Positions 1 to 7,625 of a stretch of 10,528 nucleotides of DNA are shown here, piece after piece (position 1 is the first letter of the stretch; each line of letters starts with the position of its first letter). This stretch comes from QHYU01 sp041493955 (GTDB lineage Bacteria > Acidobacteriota > Terriglobia > Acidiferrales > UBA7541): contig JBGPZW010000122.1 of NCBI GenBank assembly GCA_041493955.1, positions 1 through 10,528 on the forward strand, written 5' to 3'. The notes beneath the pieces are model-generated. The model made no database searches. It saw only the letters and a list, made by a program, of their open reading frames with translations, and was not told the origin of the DNA. Both the position numbers and the translations under genes were made by a program.

Positions 1-145
1 CCGGTTTTACCGGACAGGGTTTCCCCATTCGGAAATCCCCGGATCAAAGCCTGCTTGCGGCTCCCCGGGGCTTATCGCAGCTTGCCACGTCCTTCTTCGC
101 CTTCTGGCGCCAAGGCATCCACCGTACGCCCTTAGTAGCTTGACC
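1..145 (-). rRNA. rrl: 23S ribosomal RNA, 5' end (partial)
   Basis: Large-subunit ribosomal RNA. Read on the minus strand the gene starts near 145 with GGTCAAGCTACTAAGGGCG and continues with the near-universal GTACGGTGGATGCCTTGGC and, further in, GATTTCCGAATGGGGAAACC. These are the diagnostic blocks of the first 150 nt of bacterial 23S rRNA. The rest lies beyond the left edge. The exact mature 5' end is placed by similarity and could be off by a few bases. No 16S 3' end (anti-Shine-Dalgarno region) and no tRNA are present upstream, between here and the peptidase gene. Confidence 0.95.
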
Positions 146-320
146 ATAAAACTTACCCCGCACGTCGTCTCCGCTTCCGCGCCTCCCCCTTTAGAGGGAA
201 CCGCGCTTCTGCGGCGATACCGTGTGGATAAGCTCGCCTTTCCACTAGCAATACTCGAGTGGAATTTGCGGATTACTGCGCCGCGCACCCTCGCGGGAAC
301 GCGACGCGTAATGCCAGCCT

Positions 321-344
321 TATTCAGTTGTCAAAGAACCTTTG
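321..344 (-). promoter_or_regulatory. boxA-like antitermination site in the 23S leader
   Basis: The minus strand reads GGTTCTTTGACAACTGAATA about 180 nt before the 23S start. It resembles the boxA (NusB/NusE recruitment) sequence that usually precedes 16S and 23S genes, including the TTCTTTGAAAACT form common in spacers. Its presence supports transcription of the 23S as an rRNA-type unit from upstream. The TTGACA inside it could be taken for a -35 box, but no convincing -10 follows at the right distance. Confidence 0.55.
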
Positions 345-361
345 CTCCGCGCCCGGCGGAG
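345..361 (-). other. Hairpin just upstream of boxA
   Basis: Perfect 6-bp inverted repeat, CTCCGC (345-350) and GCGGAG (356-361) with a 5-nt loop, immediately before the boxA-like site in the direction of 23S transcription. It has no U-tract, so it is more likely a leader structure than a terminator. Confidence 0.5.
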
Positions 362-362
362 T

Positions 363-388
363 GTCCCGGACTGGCCGGGACGCCAGTC
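363..388 (-). other. Interleaved inverted repeats in the 23S leader (alternative hairpins or pseudoknot)
   Basis: On the minus strand four segments follow one another: GACTGGC (388-382), GTCCCGG (381-375), CCAGT (374-370), CCGGGAC (369-363). GACTGGC can pair perfectly with GCCAGTC (375-369). GTCCCGG can pair perfectly with CCGGGAC (369-363). Both 7-bp stems are perfect, interleave in A-B-A'-B' order, and share the bases at 375 and 369. They therefore form either mutually exclusive hairpins or a compact pseudoknot with slightly shortened stems. The pairing is seen directly; any switching role is inference. Confidence 0.5.
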
Positions 389-411
389 TTTCAAAAAACC
401 GGCAGAGAAAT

Positions 412-436
412 AAAAAACCCGGCGTCGAGCGCCGGG
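412..436 (-). terminator. Rho-independent terminator
   Basis: Minus-strand stem CCCGGCG (436-430), loop CTCGA, stem CGCCGGG (424-418), followed at once by a run of six T (417-412) and more T-rich sequence. It is a textbook intrinsic terminator reading toward the 23S gene. It would end a transcript started at the promoter at 579-606, or act as an attenuator in a longer 23S leader. It has no T-run on the plus strand. Confidence 0.8.
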
Positions 437-572
437 CTAAACCGCCACACCTGGGCGGCTTTGCGCGATGCTCGACTGCTTTCTAACCGGTATCCGTAGC
501 TGACCTCACTGCGGGCTTATTGCAAACCCGGTCGTTCGATCGCCCCTGACGTGCCTGGGTCTCACCAGGCAA
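412..572 (-). ncRNA. Candidate ~160-nt structured small RNA (unidentified, possibly 6S-like)
   Basis: The stretch lies between a near-consensus promoter and an intrinsic terminator, with no ribosome binding site or convincing ORF. The predicted RNA starts near 572 with a 7-bp hairpin (TGCCTGG 552-558 with CCAGGCA 565-571). It has an internal CGGG/CCCG hairpin (512-515 with 527-530). The 5' CCTGG can instead pair with a CCAGG near 450, which would make a long closed rod with internal bubbles. Length, own promoter, own terminator and possible rod shape would fit 6S RNA (ssrS), which binds sigma70 RNA polymerase, but no conserved sequence is recognised. Alternatively it is an attenuated leader of the 23S gene. 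Existence as a transcript is moderately likely; identity is open. Confidence 0.45.
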
Positions 573-578
573 TCTCAA

Positions 579-606
579 AGTATAGCACTTTTCCTTCCCA
601 CGTCAA
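579..606 (-). promoter_or_regulatory. Strong sigma70-type promoter for the small RNA / 23S leader
   Basis: On the minus strand a -35 box TTGACG (606-601) is followed after 16 nt by a -10 box TATACT (584-579). This predicts a start near 572. It is the best promoter in the window, as expected for a stable RNA. It lies ~430 nt before the 23S gene and is the only clear promoter between the peptidase gene and the 23S. Confidence 0.7.
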
Positions 607-674
607 GCGCCGCGTGGGCTGTTTTTTCCACGCCGTTGTGCAAATCCGGCATCCTGTGGATATTGGGCTCAGAT

Positions 675-724
675 ACCTGCCTTCGCCTGCGGTCCGCAGG
701 GGCCGGAAGCCTGCCTGCGCAGGT
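675..724. repeat. CCTGC/GCAGG palindrome cluster downstream of the peptidase gene
   Basis: ACCTGC (675-680) and GCAGGT (719-724) can close a structure that contains the palindrome CCTGCGG-T-CCGCAGG (686-700) and the perfect palindrome CCTGCGCAGG (714-723). It sits between the end of the peptidase gene and the small-RNA promoter and could act as a 3'-end structure for the peptidase mRNA. It has no U-tract, so it is not a canonical terminator. The rest of 573-808 shows nothing else. Confidence 0.45.
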
Positions 725-808
725 TCGGTGACAAGTAAGATCCGCCGAGGCGATAGCCAGGTCTCGAGTGCCGCGGCCAGCGAGGCCTCCGCTTCGCAGC
801 GTGTTAGC

Positions 809-3800
809 TTAATTGTCGGCGCCGGCGTCGGACTTCTCTGCCGGGCGCGCCGGGGCATCGGCCGGCGCCTTGCGGCCGGCGTGCAGATGATCGAAATGCA
901 GCGCCGCGTTGAGCAGCAGCATGAAGCTGCCGTGCGTCTCCTGCCGCCACATTGGATTGACGGCAAACAGCACGACGTGGCCGCGGCCCACCGGCACATC
1001 CACTACCGCCGGCGTGCTGGCCAGCTCGGCCCCGCCGGCGAGCATCCCGCTGACCCAGAGGTCCTTCTCCTCGGCAAAGCGCAGCACCACACGCGGCCAC
1101 ATCTCCGGTGGCGGGATCGTGCCGCGCAGGGATTCGCGCAGGTCGGGCTCGATGTAGGTTTCTCTCTCGACTGGGCTGCGCCGCGGTTCCCGCTCCGGCG
1201 GCGTGAACGGCCGCGCCTGCGGGATGTCCGGATCGGTGGCCGAGCCGCGGCCGCTGGCGCGGTCTTCCGGGACATCCCCACCGCCGCCGAGCCCGCCGAA
1301 GCCCCCGGTGGTGAGAGAAATACGAAACACCGGCGCTTGGTTGAAATAGACCGCTAGGCTGTCGTCGTAGCCGTAGGCGATCGGGCTGCGCTTGTCTTCC
1401 ACGTTCGCGTTGTAAACCGCTCCCGCGGCCCGGAGTTGTTTGGTCTGAACGATGGAGACGCCCTCGGTGATCCCCAGTTCAACGGGCAGGCTCGCGCTCG
1501 CGGTGATGGGAATGAACACGCCGCCGTCCTCGATGAACTTCTTCAGATTCGCCAAGCCCTGAAAACCCAGCCCGCCGCGGATGTCGTCGGTCTGGTCCAC
1601 GCCCCCCAGGTTCGGCGTCAGCGGCGTGTTCTTCCACGGGATGGGCCCGCCGAAATCGGAGCCGTCCGGCATCAGGCGCCGGGGCACGCCGTGGATCAGC
1701 CGCGCGAGGTTGTTGGTGACCGGAGGGAAAACGATCACGTCGTATTTTTCACGCAGGTTTGGCGTCGCGCTCACCACCTGGTCGGAAATGTACGAGTAGA
1801 GGATGTCACACTCCTCGAGCGCCAGCCGGAACCACCCTTCGTTCTGCGTGTTCACCCAGGTGTGCAGCAGCGCGATGCGTGGCACGCTCACCGCGTGACG
1901 CGCCACCTGGATCTCCGCGCCGCTGGCCCGCACGCGCAGGCCGAGCTCGCCGGCCGCGGCCTCCAGCCGCTGCCGCAGGTCGCCCGGATTGCCCTCGGCG
2001 GGGATCAGGAAAGAACCTGTGTTGAACTTCGCGCCGTCGGCATCAAAGGCGTCTTCGGCAGCAAAAATGCGCGTGTCTTTCAACCGGAAGCGCAGCGTGG
2101 CCATGCCAGGCTCGGCGTTGGCGTTGATCAGGTAAAACTTCGCGCCCGCGCCGCTCACGCCGCCCGCCGCGCGTGCCGGCCCGGTGACCAGCGTCATGCG
2201 AGCCTTCAGGATGGCCGCGTCGGTCACGCGGATGGTCTTGACGTTGCGCAGCGGCCCCAGCGTCCATCCGGTGTCGTCGTAGGGCCGCGGGTCCGCGGTG
2301 TTGAAATACTGCGTGTCGAGCAGCATATCCGCCATGCGGCTGTAGGGCTGGTCCATGCGGATGATGTAGCTACCCACGGGAATCTTCACCGTCTTCGGCT
2401 CTTCGGCCTTCTTGGGTGCTTCGCCAACGAGCGGCCCGGAAAGTTTCAGGCCCGGCTTGCCTTCCTCCGTCTTCAGTGGCGCAGGGTCCGCTGCCTGTGC
2501 CGCCGCCGGCTGCTTTACCTCAAAGTCGCTGTCGATGCGGTGCACCTCGGCGCCCTGGCGCTGGATGAGTTGCGCGAGTTGCGCGGCGAGCGCCGGGCGC
2601 CGGCCGTCATTGGCGATCACCCAGGCGGCCGGGCCTTCGGTCGTCGCCTTGGCCACCGAGCGCTTGCCCTTGAGATAGAAATTGCGCAGGAAATCTTCAG
2701 CGTGCTCGGCGGTGTAGTGCAGTGCCAAGAGCAGCGCGCTCTGTTGCAGGTTGACGTTGTTGCGGATCGACCATTTCACTTTGGCCAGGGGCGGGTTGGG
2801 CCGGTACCATTCGCGGGAGGTCACGCCAGAGCCCAGCGTGCGCTCGCGTGTGTCCGCGCCGCCGTTGCCGAACGTCTCGTAGAAGCGGCCGATGGAGTTG
2901 TGACCGTTCGCCACGTAAAACATGTAGTTCGCCGCCCAGCCGTCGTAGAACCCGTGCGTCCATACGCCGGGCACGCCGCGCTCGGTCATCTGCTCGATTT
3001 CGTAGTAGGCCAGCTTCTGCCATTCGCTGATCACGATGGGGTCGAGCCAGGCGTTGTACGGCCCCGTACCCGTGGAGGTGTAGAGGTACGGCACCGACTC
3101 GTGCAGGTCGTGCAGCACCTGCGGGTGCCAGTCCAGGAAATTCTTCATCATCAGTTGAGAAAGCTTCAACGCCATGGCCATGGCGTCGCGGTTGTTGTCG
3201 TGCGCCACGTAGTGGCCCCAGTACACCAGCCCCGGCGCAGGCTTGTCCCGGTTCGCGCTGCGGTAGTTGTAGAGGTCCACCATGCGGTCCCGCCCGTCCG
3301 CCTCCACCACCGGCGTGATCAGGAAAATCAGGTTCCTGCGGATGCCTTGAATGAACGGGGTCTCTTCCACCGCCAGCCGGTAAGCCAGCTCCATCAGCAT
3401 CTCCGGCGAGCCGGTCTCGGGCGAGTGGATCGAGCCCGAAGCCCAGTAGAACGGTTTGCCGTCGTGCACAAGTTGCTGCGCTTCGGCGTCGCTGAGCTTG
3501 CGCGGGTCGGCGAGCTTCGCGGTGATCTCCTTGTAGCGATCGAGCTGCGCGAGGTTGGCTTCATCGGTCACCGCCACCAGCAGCATCTCGCGGCCCTCTT
3601 CGCTCTGGCCGACGGTCCAGACCTTCACGCGCGACGATGCGGCGGCCAGTGCGCGATAGTAGCGGTAGATGTCCTTGGTGTAGGAGAGCTTGCCGGGCGT
3701 GCCGATGGCGTAGCCCAGCACCTTCTGCGGCGACGGGATTTTCTCCGATGCGGGCAGATGGTCCACCAGCTCGGTGAGGAAGTAGGGCTCGGTGGTGAAC

Positions 3801-3970
3801 TCCTTGATCTTCGCCGTGTAGTCGGCATCGTTCGGTTGTGCCGCAGTGGCCGCTGCCGCCCTGGGTTTCTCCTCAGCCGGCGCGACGCCCAGTAGAAGTC
3901 CCAGCGTCATCACCAGGCACGCGCACATCAAGAGCCGTTTCCTTACAAACGAAACCCCTCGCGTGTTCAT
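809..3970 (-). CDS. Secreted M14-family zinc carboxypeptidase with long C-terminal extension
   Basis: A 1053-aa protein. The ATG at 3970 is chosen because GAGGAGAG lies 6 nt upstream and a signal peptide follows at once (FVRKR, then a hydrophobic core to about residue 30, likely cleaved after APA at 32). The in-frame start 23 codons earlier has neither. The peptidase domain spans about 50-420. Zinc ligands are H182 and E185 in SIHSPETGS, and H290 in LHDLHES. NNRD (259-262) fits the substrate-carboxylate site and E365 in FYETFG the catalytic Glu. It should remove C-terminal residues from peptides outside the cytoplasm. A Pro/Ala/Lys-rich linker (~485-530) leads to a second half. Residues ~695-880 look like a glutamine-amidotransferase-like fold without recognised catalytic residues. 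A Gly-rich loop (888-898) and a closing segment (~955-1030) follow. The protein is two to three times the usual M14 length, a layout I recall from Acidobacteriota. Substrate is unknown. It is monocistronic as far as can be seen. Confidence 0.88.
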   Translation of the reverse strand: MNTRGVSFVRKRLLMCACLVMTLGLLLGVAPAEEKPRAAAATAAQPNDADYTAKIKEFTTEPYFLTELVDHLPASEKIPSPQKVLGYAIGTPGKLSYTKDIYRYYRALAAASSRVKVWTVGQSEEGREMLLVAVTDEANLAQLDRYKEITAKLADPRKLSDAEAQQLVHDGKPFYWASGSIHSPETGSPEMLMELAYRLAVEETPFIQGIRRNLIFLITPVVEADGRDRMVDLYNYRSANRDKPAPGLVYWGHYVAHDNNRDAMAMALKLSQLMMKNFLDWHPQVLHDLHESVPYLYTSTGTGPYNAWLDPIVISEWQKLAYYEIEQMTERGVPGVWTHGFYDGWAANYMFYVANGHNSIGRFYETFGNGGADTRERTLGSGVTSREWYRPNPPLAKVKWSIRNNVNLQQSALLLALHYTAEHAEDFLRNFYLKGKRSVAKATTEGPAAWVIANDGRRPALAAQLAQLIQRQGAEVHRIDSDFEVKQPAAAQAADPAPLKTEEGKPGLKLSGPLVGEAPKKAEEPKTVKIPVGSYIIRMDQPYSRMADMLLDTQYFNTADPRPYDDTGWTLGPLRNVKTIRVTDAAILKARMTLVTGPARAAGGVSGAGAKFYLINANAEPGMATLRFRLKDTRIFAAEDAFDADGAKFNTGSFLIPAEGNPGDLRQRLEAAAGELGLRVRASGAEIQVARHAVSVPRIALLHTWVNTQNEGWFRLALEECDILYSYISDQVVSATPNLREKYDVIVFPPVTNNLARLIHGVPRRLMPDGSDFGGPIPWKNTPLTPNLGGVDQTDDIRGGLGFQGLANLKKFIEDGGVFIPITASASLPVELGITEGVSIVQTKQLRAAGAVYNANVEDKRSPIAYGYDDSLAVYFNQAPVFRISLTTGGFGGLGGGGDVPEDRASGRGSATDPDIPQARPFTPPEREPRRSPVERETYIEPDLRESLRGTIPPPEMWPRVVLRFAEEKDLWVSGMLAGGAELASTPAVVDVPVGRGHVVLFAVNPMWRQETHGSFMLLLNAALHFDHLHAGRKAPADAPARPAEKSDAGADN

Positions 3971-4460
3971 CAATGCTCTCCTCGAATCAGACTTTCTGGA
4001 TAAAGTGGGCAAGACTCCGGACCACTGCCTGAGACGCAAATCGCCGCGCGCATGTTACACCCGACCCCCCTTCCTGGCAGCCGTCTTTGCCCGCCGTCAC
4101 AGACGGAACCCGGAAAGATAAGACTGCTAAACTGGGGCGGGATACCCACCCGGGTGTTCGTTCACCTTGCGTGGGCCGCGGCCAGAGCAGTACGGCTCGC
4201 GCCTCCGGCATCTGTTTCAATCGCGAGCACCTTTGTTGCTTCCGGGACACCTTCATCTCACAGCCACATCGGGGCGATTTCTCGCCGCCCACAACCCGTT
4301 GATTTCAAGGTGGCTTTGAGTGCGCTCGCCGCTCCATTTGGCCGCGCGAGTGCAACAACAGTTTGGCTCGCACGCTAAGCTGGATGTGCCCGCCTCGGCG
4401 TCTTCGCCGTCGGCCGGGCAGGATCGGCGTCACTCAGCAGCGTTGCAGGTCAGGTGAACA
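3971..4460. other. Divergent intergenic region, no gene seen
   Basis: This ~490-bp stretch separates the 5' ends of the peptidase (minus) and hybrid kinase (plus) genes, so promoters for both should lie here. The peptidase Shine-Dalgarno is at about 3977-3984. AGGTGA (4452-4457) with AGGT just upstream may serve the kinase. A short inverted repeat, ACTTT/AAAGT (3991-4006), lies 21 bp from the peptidase start. I found no promoter with good -35 and -10 boxes, no tRNA, and no ORF with coding character. Confidence 0.5.
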
Positions 4461-7400
4461 ATGAGCTTCGAGTCCAGTCAACGACCAACCGTTCGCGCGA
4501 CGATCCGGAATGTCCCTCTGATCTCCTGGTTCCTGCTGGTTCTTATCGGCATCGTTACTGCCGGCGTCTATTATGCCCAAATGAAATTCTGGCGACTCTC
4601 GCTGGAATCCAATGAGACCGAGGTCGTGGATATCGTCATCGAGAGAATCGGCGATGACTTTGAGCCCGCGTTAGCGGACCTCCTCATCCTTTCGGAAGCT
4701 CCTAAGCTACAGGCTTACATCGAACATAGCGGTGAGGCCGAACGAGCCGCGCTCGGTGACATGTTCCTTCGCTTGTCGAGGGTGAAAAGCGACTACTTTA
4801 AGATGCGCTTCTTGGACGAGAACGGGGTAGAAGTCGTGCGCGTCAACAACAACCACGGCTCGCCTTATATCGTTCCGCTGGAAGAACTCCAGATCAAGTC
4901 CAGCCGATATTTCTTCACAGAGACGTTCAAACTCGCAAAAGGACAAATATTTATTACGCCCTTCGATCTCAACGTCGATGAAGGAAAGATTGAACAGCCT
5001 CCACATCCAACAATACGGTTTTGCATCCCTGTTTTTGACCGGCAGGACCGCAAGCGGGGAGTCCTGCTCATTAACTATGAAGGGCGAAAGATTCTCCGTA
5101 GGTTCGAAGATGAAACCGCTCGATCCGCGGGGCACGTCGTGCTCCTGAACTCGGAGGGGTACTGGCTGAAGGGCATAAAACCCGAAGACGAGTGGGGATT
5201 CATGACTCCGGCAGGAAAGGAGAAGACCTTTGGGAAGGCTTTTCCTGCCGCGTGGAGCAGGATTTCAGGCAACGAATCGGGAACATTCTACAATCAGGAT
5301 GGGTTCTTCGCCTTCCACACGATGTATCCCATGGCCGAAGTGCAGCGGTTTGTTTTGGACAGAGTGAAAGGGGACCCCTTCCCGCTGGGTCGAATCGAGT
5401 CCTACCAGTGGAAAATCGTCTCCTTCGTGCCGGAAGCCGTCTTACAAGCGAAATCTCGCGGCAACTTATCCCGGCTGGCTCTTGTTGACTCTCTCTTTCT
5501 TGTAATTCTTGTGGTGGGTTCCTGGGTCGCAGCGAATGCTCGCGTGAATGGTCGGCGGGCAGCGGCGTCTCTCAAGCGGCAGGCAGAACTGCTCGACCTG
5601 GCGCACGACGCCATCATCGTGTGGGACATGAGCCAAACGATCCTCTTCTGGAACCGGGGTGCCGAGGGCTTGTATGGATGGCCGCGGGAAGAAGCCATAG
5701 GGAAGAATGTCTCGGCTTTGCTCCACTCTCGTTGCCCGCAACTCATCCACGATGTTCAAGATAAGTTATTGCTCCAAGGTCAGTGGTCGGGAGACGTGAT
5801 CGCGAGCAGGCGGGACGGAACGGAGGTGACCACTTTTGTCCGGTGCGCCCTTCAAAAGGACCAGCGCGGCAATCCCCACGTCATTCTGGCGATCGCCACC
5901 GACATCAGCGAGCGCAAGCGGGCGGAGCAGGATTTGCACAAGGCCAAGGAAGCCGCGGAAGCGGCCAGCCGCGCCAAGAGCGAGTTCCTAGCCAACATGA
6001 GCCACGAGATCCGCACGCCGATGAACGGCATCATCGGCATGACCGAACTCGTCCTGGACACCGAACTCAACCCGGAACAGCGCGAATGCTTGGGCATGGC
6101 GAAGACGTCCGCCGATTCCCTGTTGGCGGTGATCAACGACATCCTGGATTTTTCCAGGATTGAGGCCGGAAAACTGGAGTTCGATGAGATCGAGTTCGAC
6201 GTGCGTGACTGTCTCGGCGACACCATCAAGATGCTCAGCCTGCGAGCACACCAGAAGGCGCTGGAGCTCGCCTGCCATATCCGGCAGGACGTGCCGCACG
6301 TGCTGCGCGGTGATCCTGGCCGCCTGCGGCAGATTGTCGTCAACTTGGTCGGCAACGCCATCAAGTTCACCGAGCAAGGCGAGGTTGTGGTTCAGGTGGA
6401 GAAGGAATCGCTAACGGAGGACGAGGTTTGTCTGCGCTTCGCCATCTCCGACACGGGTATCGGCATCACTCCCGACAAACAAAAGACCATCTTCGAGGCC
6501 TTTACCCAGGTGGACAGCTCGATGGCGCGCAAGTACTCCGGCACCGGCTTGGGTCTGACGATTTCCTCCCGGCTGGTGGAGAGGATGGGCGGCCGGATTT
6601 GGGTAAAGAGCGAACTCGGAAAGGGCAGCAAGTTTCACTTCACCGCGCGTCTCGGCGTGTCAAAAGCGGCAGACCTTCAGCCGGCTCCGAAGAAGACGGG
6701 CGATTTGCGCGGCGTTTCTGTGCTGGTGGTGGACGACAATGCGACCAACCGCCGCATCCTGACCGAGATGGTTGCCCACTGGTACATGCGACCCACAGCG
6801 GTCGATGGGGGGTGCGTAGCTCTGAGCGCGCTCGAGCAAGCCAGGCAAGCGAGCGATCCTTTTCCGTTGATCATCGTGGACGCCCAGATGCCGGAAATGG
6901 ACGGATTTACCTTGATCGAGCGGATTCAGCAGCGCCCAGAACTCGCCGGGGCCACCATCATGATGTTGACCTCTGCCGGCCAGGCGGGCGACGCCGCCCG
7001 CTGCCGCAGGTTGGGCGTTGCCGCTTACCTAACGAAGCCCATCAAGCAGTCGGAGCTGCTGGAGGCCATCTTGGTCGCCCTCGGGGCGGCGGCCCGCAAG
7101 CAAGCCCAGGCGCCGTTGGTCACCCAACATTCGCTGCGCGAGAGCCGGCAACGGCTCCGCATTTTGGTGGCGGAAGACAACGCTGTGAACCAGGCGCTGG
7201 CGGCGCGCCTGCTGGAGAAACGAGGGCACACGGTTGCTGTGGCCGCGAACGGCAGAGAGGTGCTGGCCGCCCTCGAGAAAGAAACCTTCGATCTTGTGCT
7301 CATGGATGTGCAGATGCCCGAGATGGACGGTTTCGGGGCGACGGCGGCGATCCGGGCGAAGGAAATTGGCTCCGCTACTCATATCCCGATCGTGGCCATA

Positions 7401-7607
7401 ACCGCCCACGCCATGAGAGGCGACCGCGAACGATGCCTCGCGGCGGGCATGGATGCCTACCTTTCAAAGCCGATCCGCGCAAATGAACTTTTTGAGATGA
7501 TTGAAGACCTCACCCACTGTGCCGCGCCGCCTCGGAGTGCCGCGCCTCGAGGAAAAGACACCGACCCTGTCCTCGCTCATGCTGAGCGAGGCGACAAATC
7601 TCTCTGA
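4461..7607 (+). CDS. Membrane hybrid histidine kinase (Cache-like, PAS, HisKA, HATPase, REC, REC)
   Basis: A 1048-aa sensor kinase. TM1 is about 18-40 and TM2 about 338-359. The periplasmic region between them is Cache-like (RFLDENGVEVVRVN at 116-129, then IRFCIPVFD at 185-193), a fold that binds small ligands. A PAS domain follows (~373-490). HisKA has H515 in MSHEIRTPMNG. The ATPase domain has N632 (N box), DTGIG (664-668), an F box near 678 and GTGLG (694-698). REC1 has D758/D759, phospho-acceptor D807 and K859. REC2 has E905/D906, D949, T981 and K1003. All catalytic residues are present, so it should autophosphorylate and relay internally. There is no C-terminal HPt domain and no neighbouring response regulator, so a separate HPt and regulator must receive the signal. 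The sensor half is visibly less GC-rich than the kinase half, which suggests domain shuffling. The last ~13 codons lie in a REP-like hairpin. Ligand is unknown. Confidence 0.93.
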   Translation: MSFESSQRPTVRATIRNVPLISWFLLVLIGIVTAGVYYAQMKFWRLSLESNETEVVDIVIERIGDDFEPALADLLILSEAPKLQAYIEHSGEAERAALGDMFLRLSRVKSDYFKMRFLDENGVEVVRVNNNHGSPYIVPLEELQIKSSRYFFTETFKLAKGQIFITPFDLNVDEGKIEQPPHPTIRFCIPVFDRQDRKRGVLLINYEGRKILRRFEDETARSAGHVVLLNSEGYWLKGIKPEDEWGFMTPAGKEKTFGKAFPAAWSRISGNESGTFYNQDGFFAFHTMYPMAEVQRFVLDRVKGDPFPLGRIESYQWKIVSFVPEAVLQAKSRGNLSRLALVDSLFLVILVVGSWVAANARVNGRRAAASLKRQAELLDLAHDAIIVWDMSQTILFWNRGAEGLYGWPREEAIGKNVSALLHSRCPQLIHDVQDKLLLQGQWSGDVIASRRDGTEVTTFVRCALQKDQRGNPHVILAIATDISERKRAEQDLHKAKEAAEAASRAKSEFLANMSHEIRTPMNGIIGMTELVLDTELNPEQRECLGMAKTSADSLLAVINDILDFSRIEAGKLEFDEIEFDVRDCLGDTIKMLSLRAHQKALELACHIRQDVPHVLRGDPGRLRQIVVNLVGNAIKFTEQGEVVVQVEKESLTEDEVCLRFAISDTGIGITPDKQKTIFEAFTQVDSSMARKYSGTGLGLTISSRLVERMGGRIWVKSELGKGSKFHFTARLGVSKAADLQPAPKKTGDLRGVSVLVVDDNATNRRILTEMVAHWYMRPTAVDGGCVALSALEQARQASDPFPLIIVDAQMPEMDGFTLIERIQQRPELAGATIMMLTSAGQAGDAARCRRLGVAAYLTKPIKQSELLEAILVALGAAARKQAQAPLVTQHSLRESRQRLRILVAEDNAVNQALAARLLEKRGHTVAVAANGREVLAALEKETFDLVLMDVQMPEMDGFGATAAIRAKEIGSATHIPIVAITAHAMRGDRERCLAAGMDAYLSKPIRANELFEMIEDLTHCAAPPRSAAPRGKDTDPVLAHAERGDKSL
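7568..7604. repeat. REP-like hairpin element overlapping the kinase stop
   Basis: A perfect 9-bp stem, CCTCGCTCA (7571-7579) and TGAGCGAGG (7583-7591) with loop TGC, is flanked by TGT (7568-7570) and ACA (7594-7596) and followed by AATCTCTC. The string CATGCTGAGCGAGGCGACA closely resembles short palindromic elements of the form TCATnCTGAGCGAAGCGAA that, from memory, are scattered in acidobacterial genomes. It encodes the kinase's final residues and lies between two convergent genes, where it could also stop transcription or protect the mRNA 3' end. Only one copy is seen here. Confidence 0.55.
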
Positions 7608-7625
7608 CGCCGTGCGCGAGACAAC

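Noticed and set aside
146..330. Possible spacer tRNA upstream of the 23S
   Set aside because: No T-loop GTTCGANTC sequence, no cloverleaf arms and no CCA-type end could be found.
140..499. Plus-strand open frame in the 23S leader
   Set aside because: It lies opposite the boxA, hairpins and terminator, has no ribosome binding site, and the peptide has no recognisable features.
440..570. SRP (4.5S) RNA identity for the candidate small RNA
   Set aside because: A vaguely similar GTCAG...AAGCAG string is present, but the invariant GGAAGCAGCC-type loop and its partner are missing.
1436..3895. Long plus-strand open frame of 819 codons opposite the peptidase gene
   Set aside because: It is rich in His, Arg, Gly and Val with no domain, and is antisense to a gene with clear M14 zinc-site motifs. 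High GC content keeps the shadow frame open.
4116..4133. TAAACT as a -10 box for the kinase gene
   Set aside because: No -35 element at 16-18 nt upstream, and it is more than 320 bp from the start codon.
6428..7486. 352-codon plus-strand frame inside the kinase gene
   Set aside because: An out-of-frame, Arg/Gly-rich shadow of the HATPase and receiver domains.
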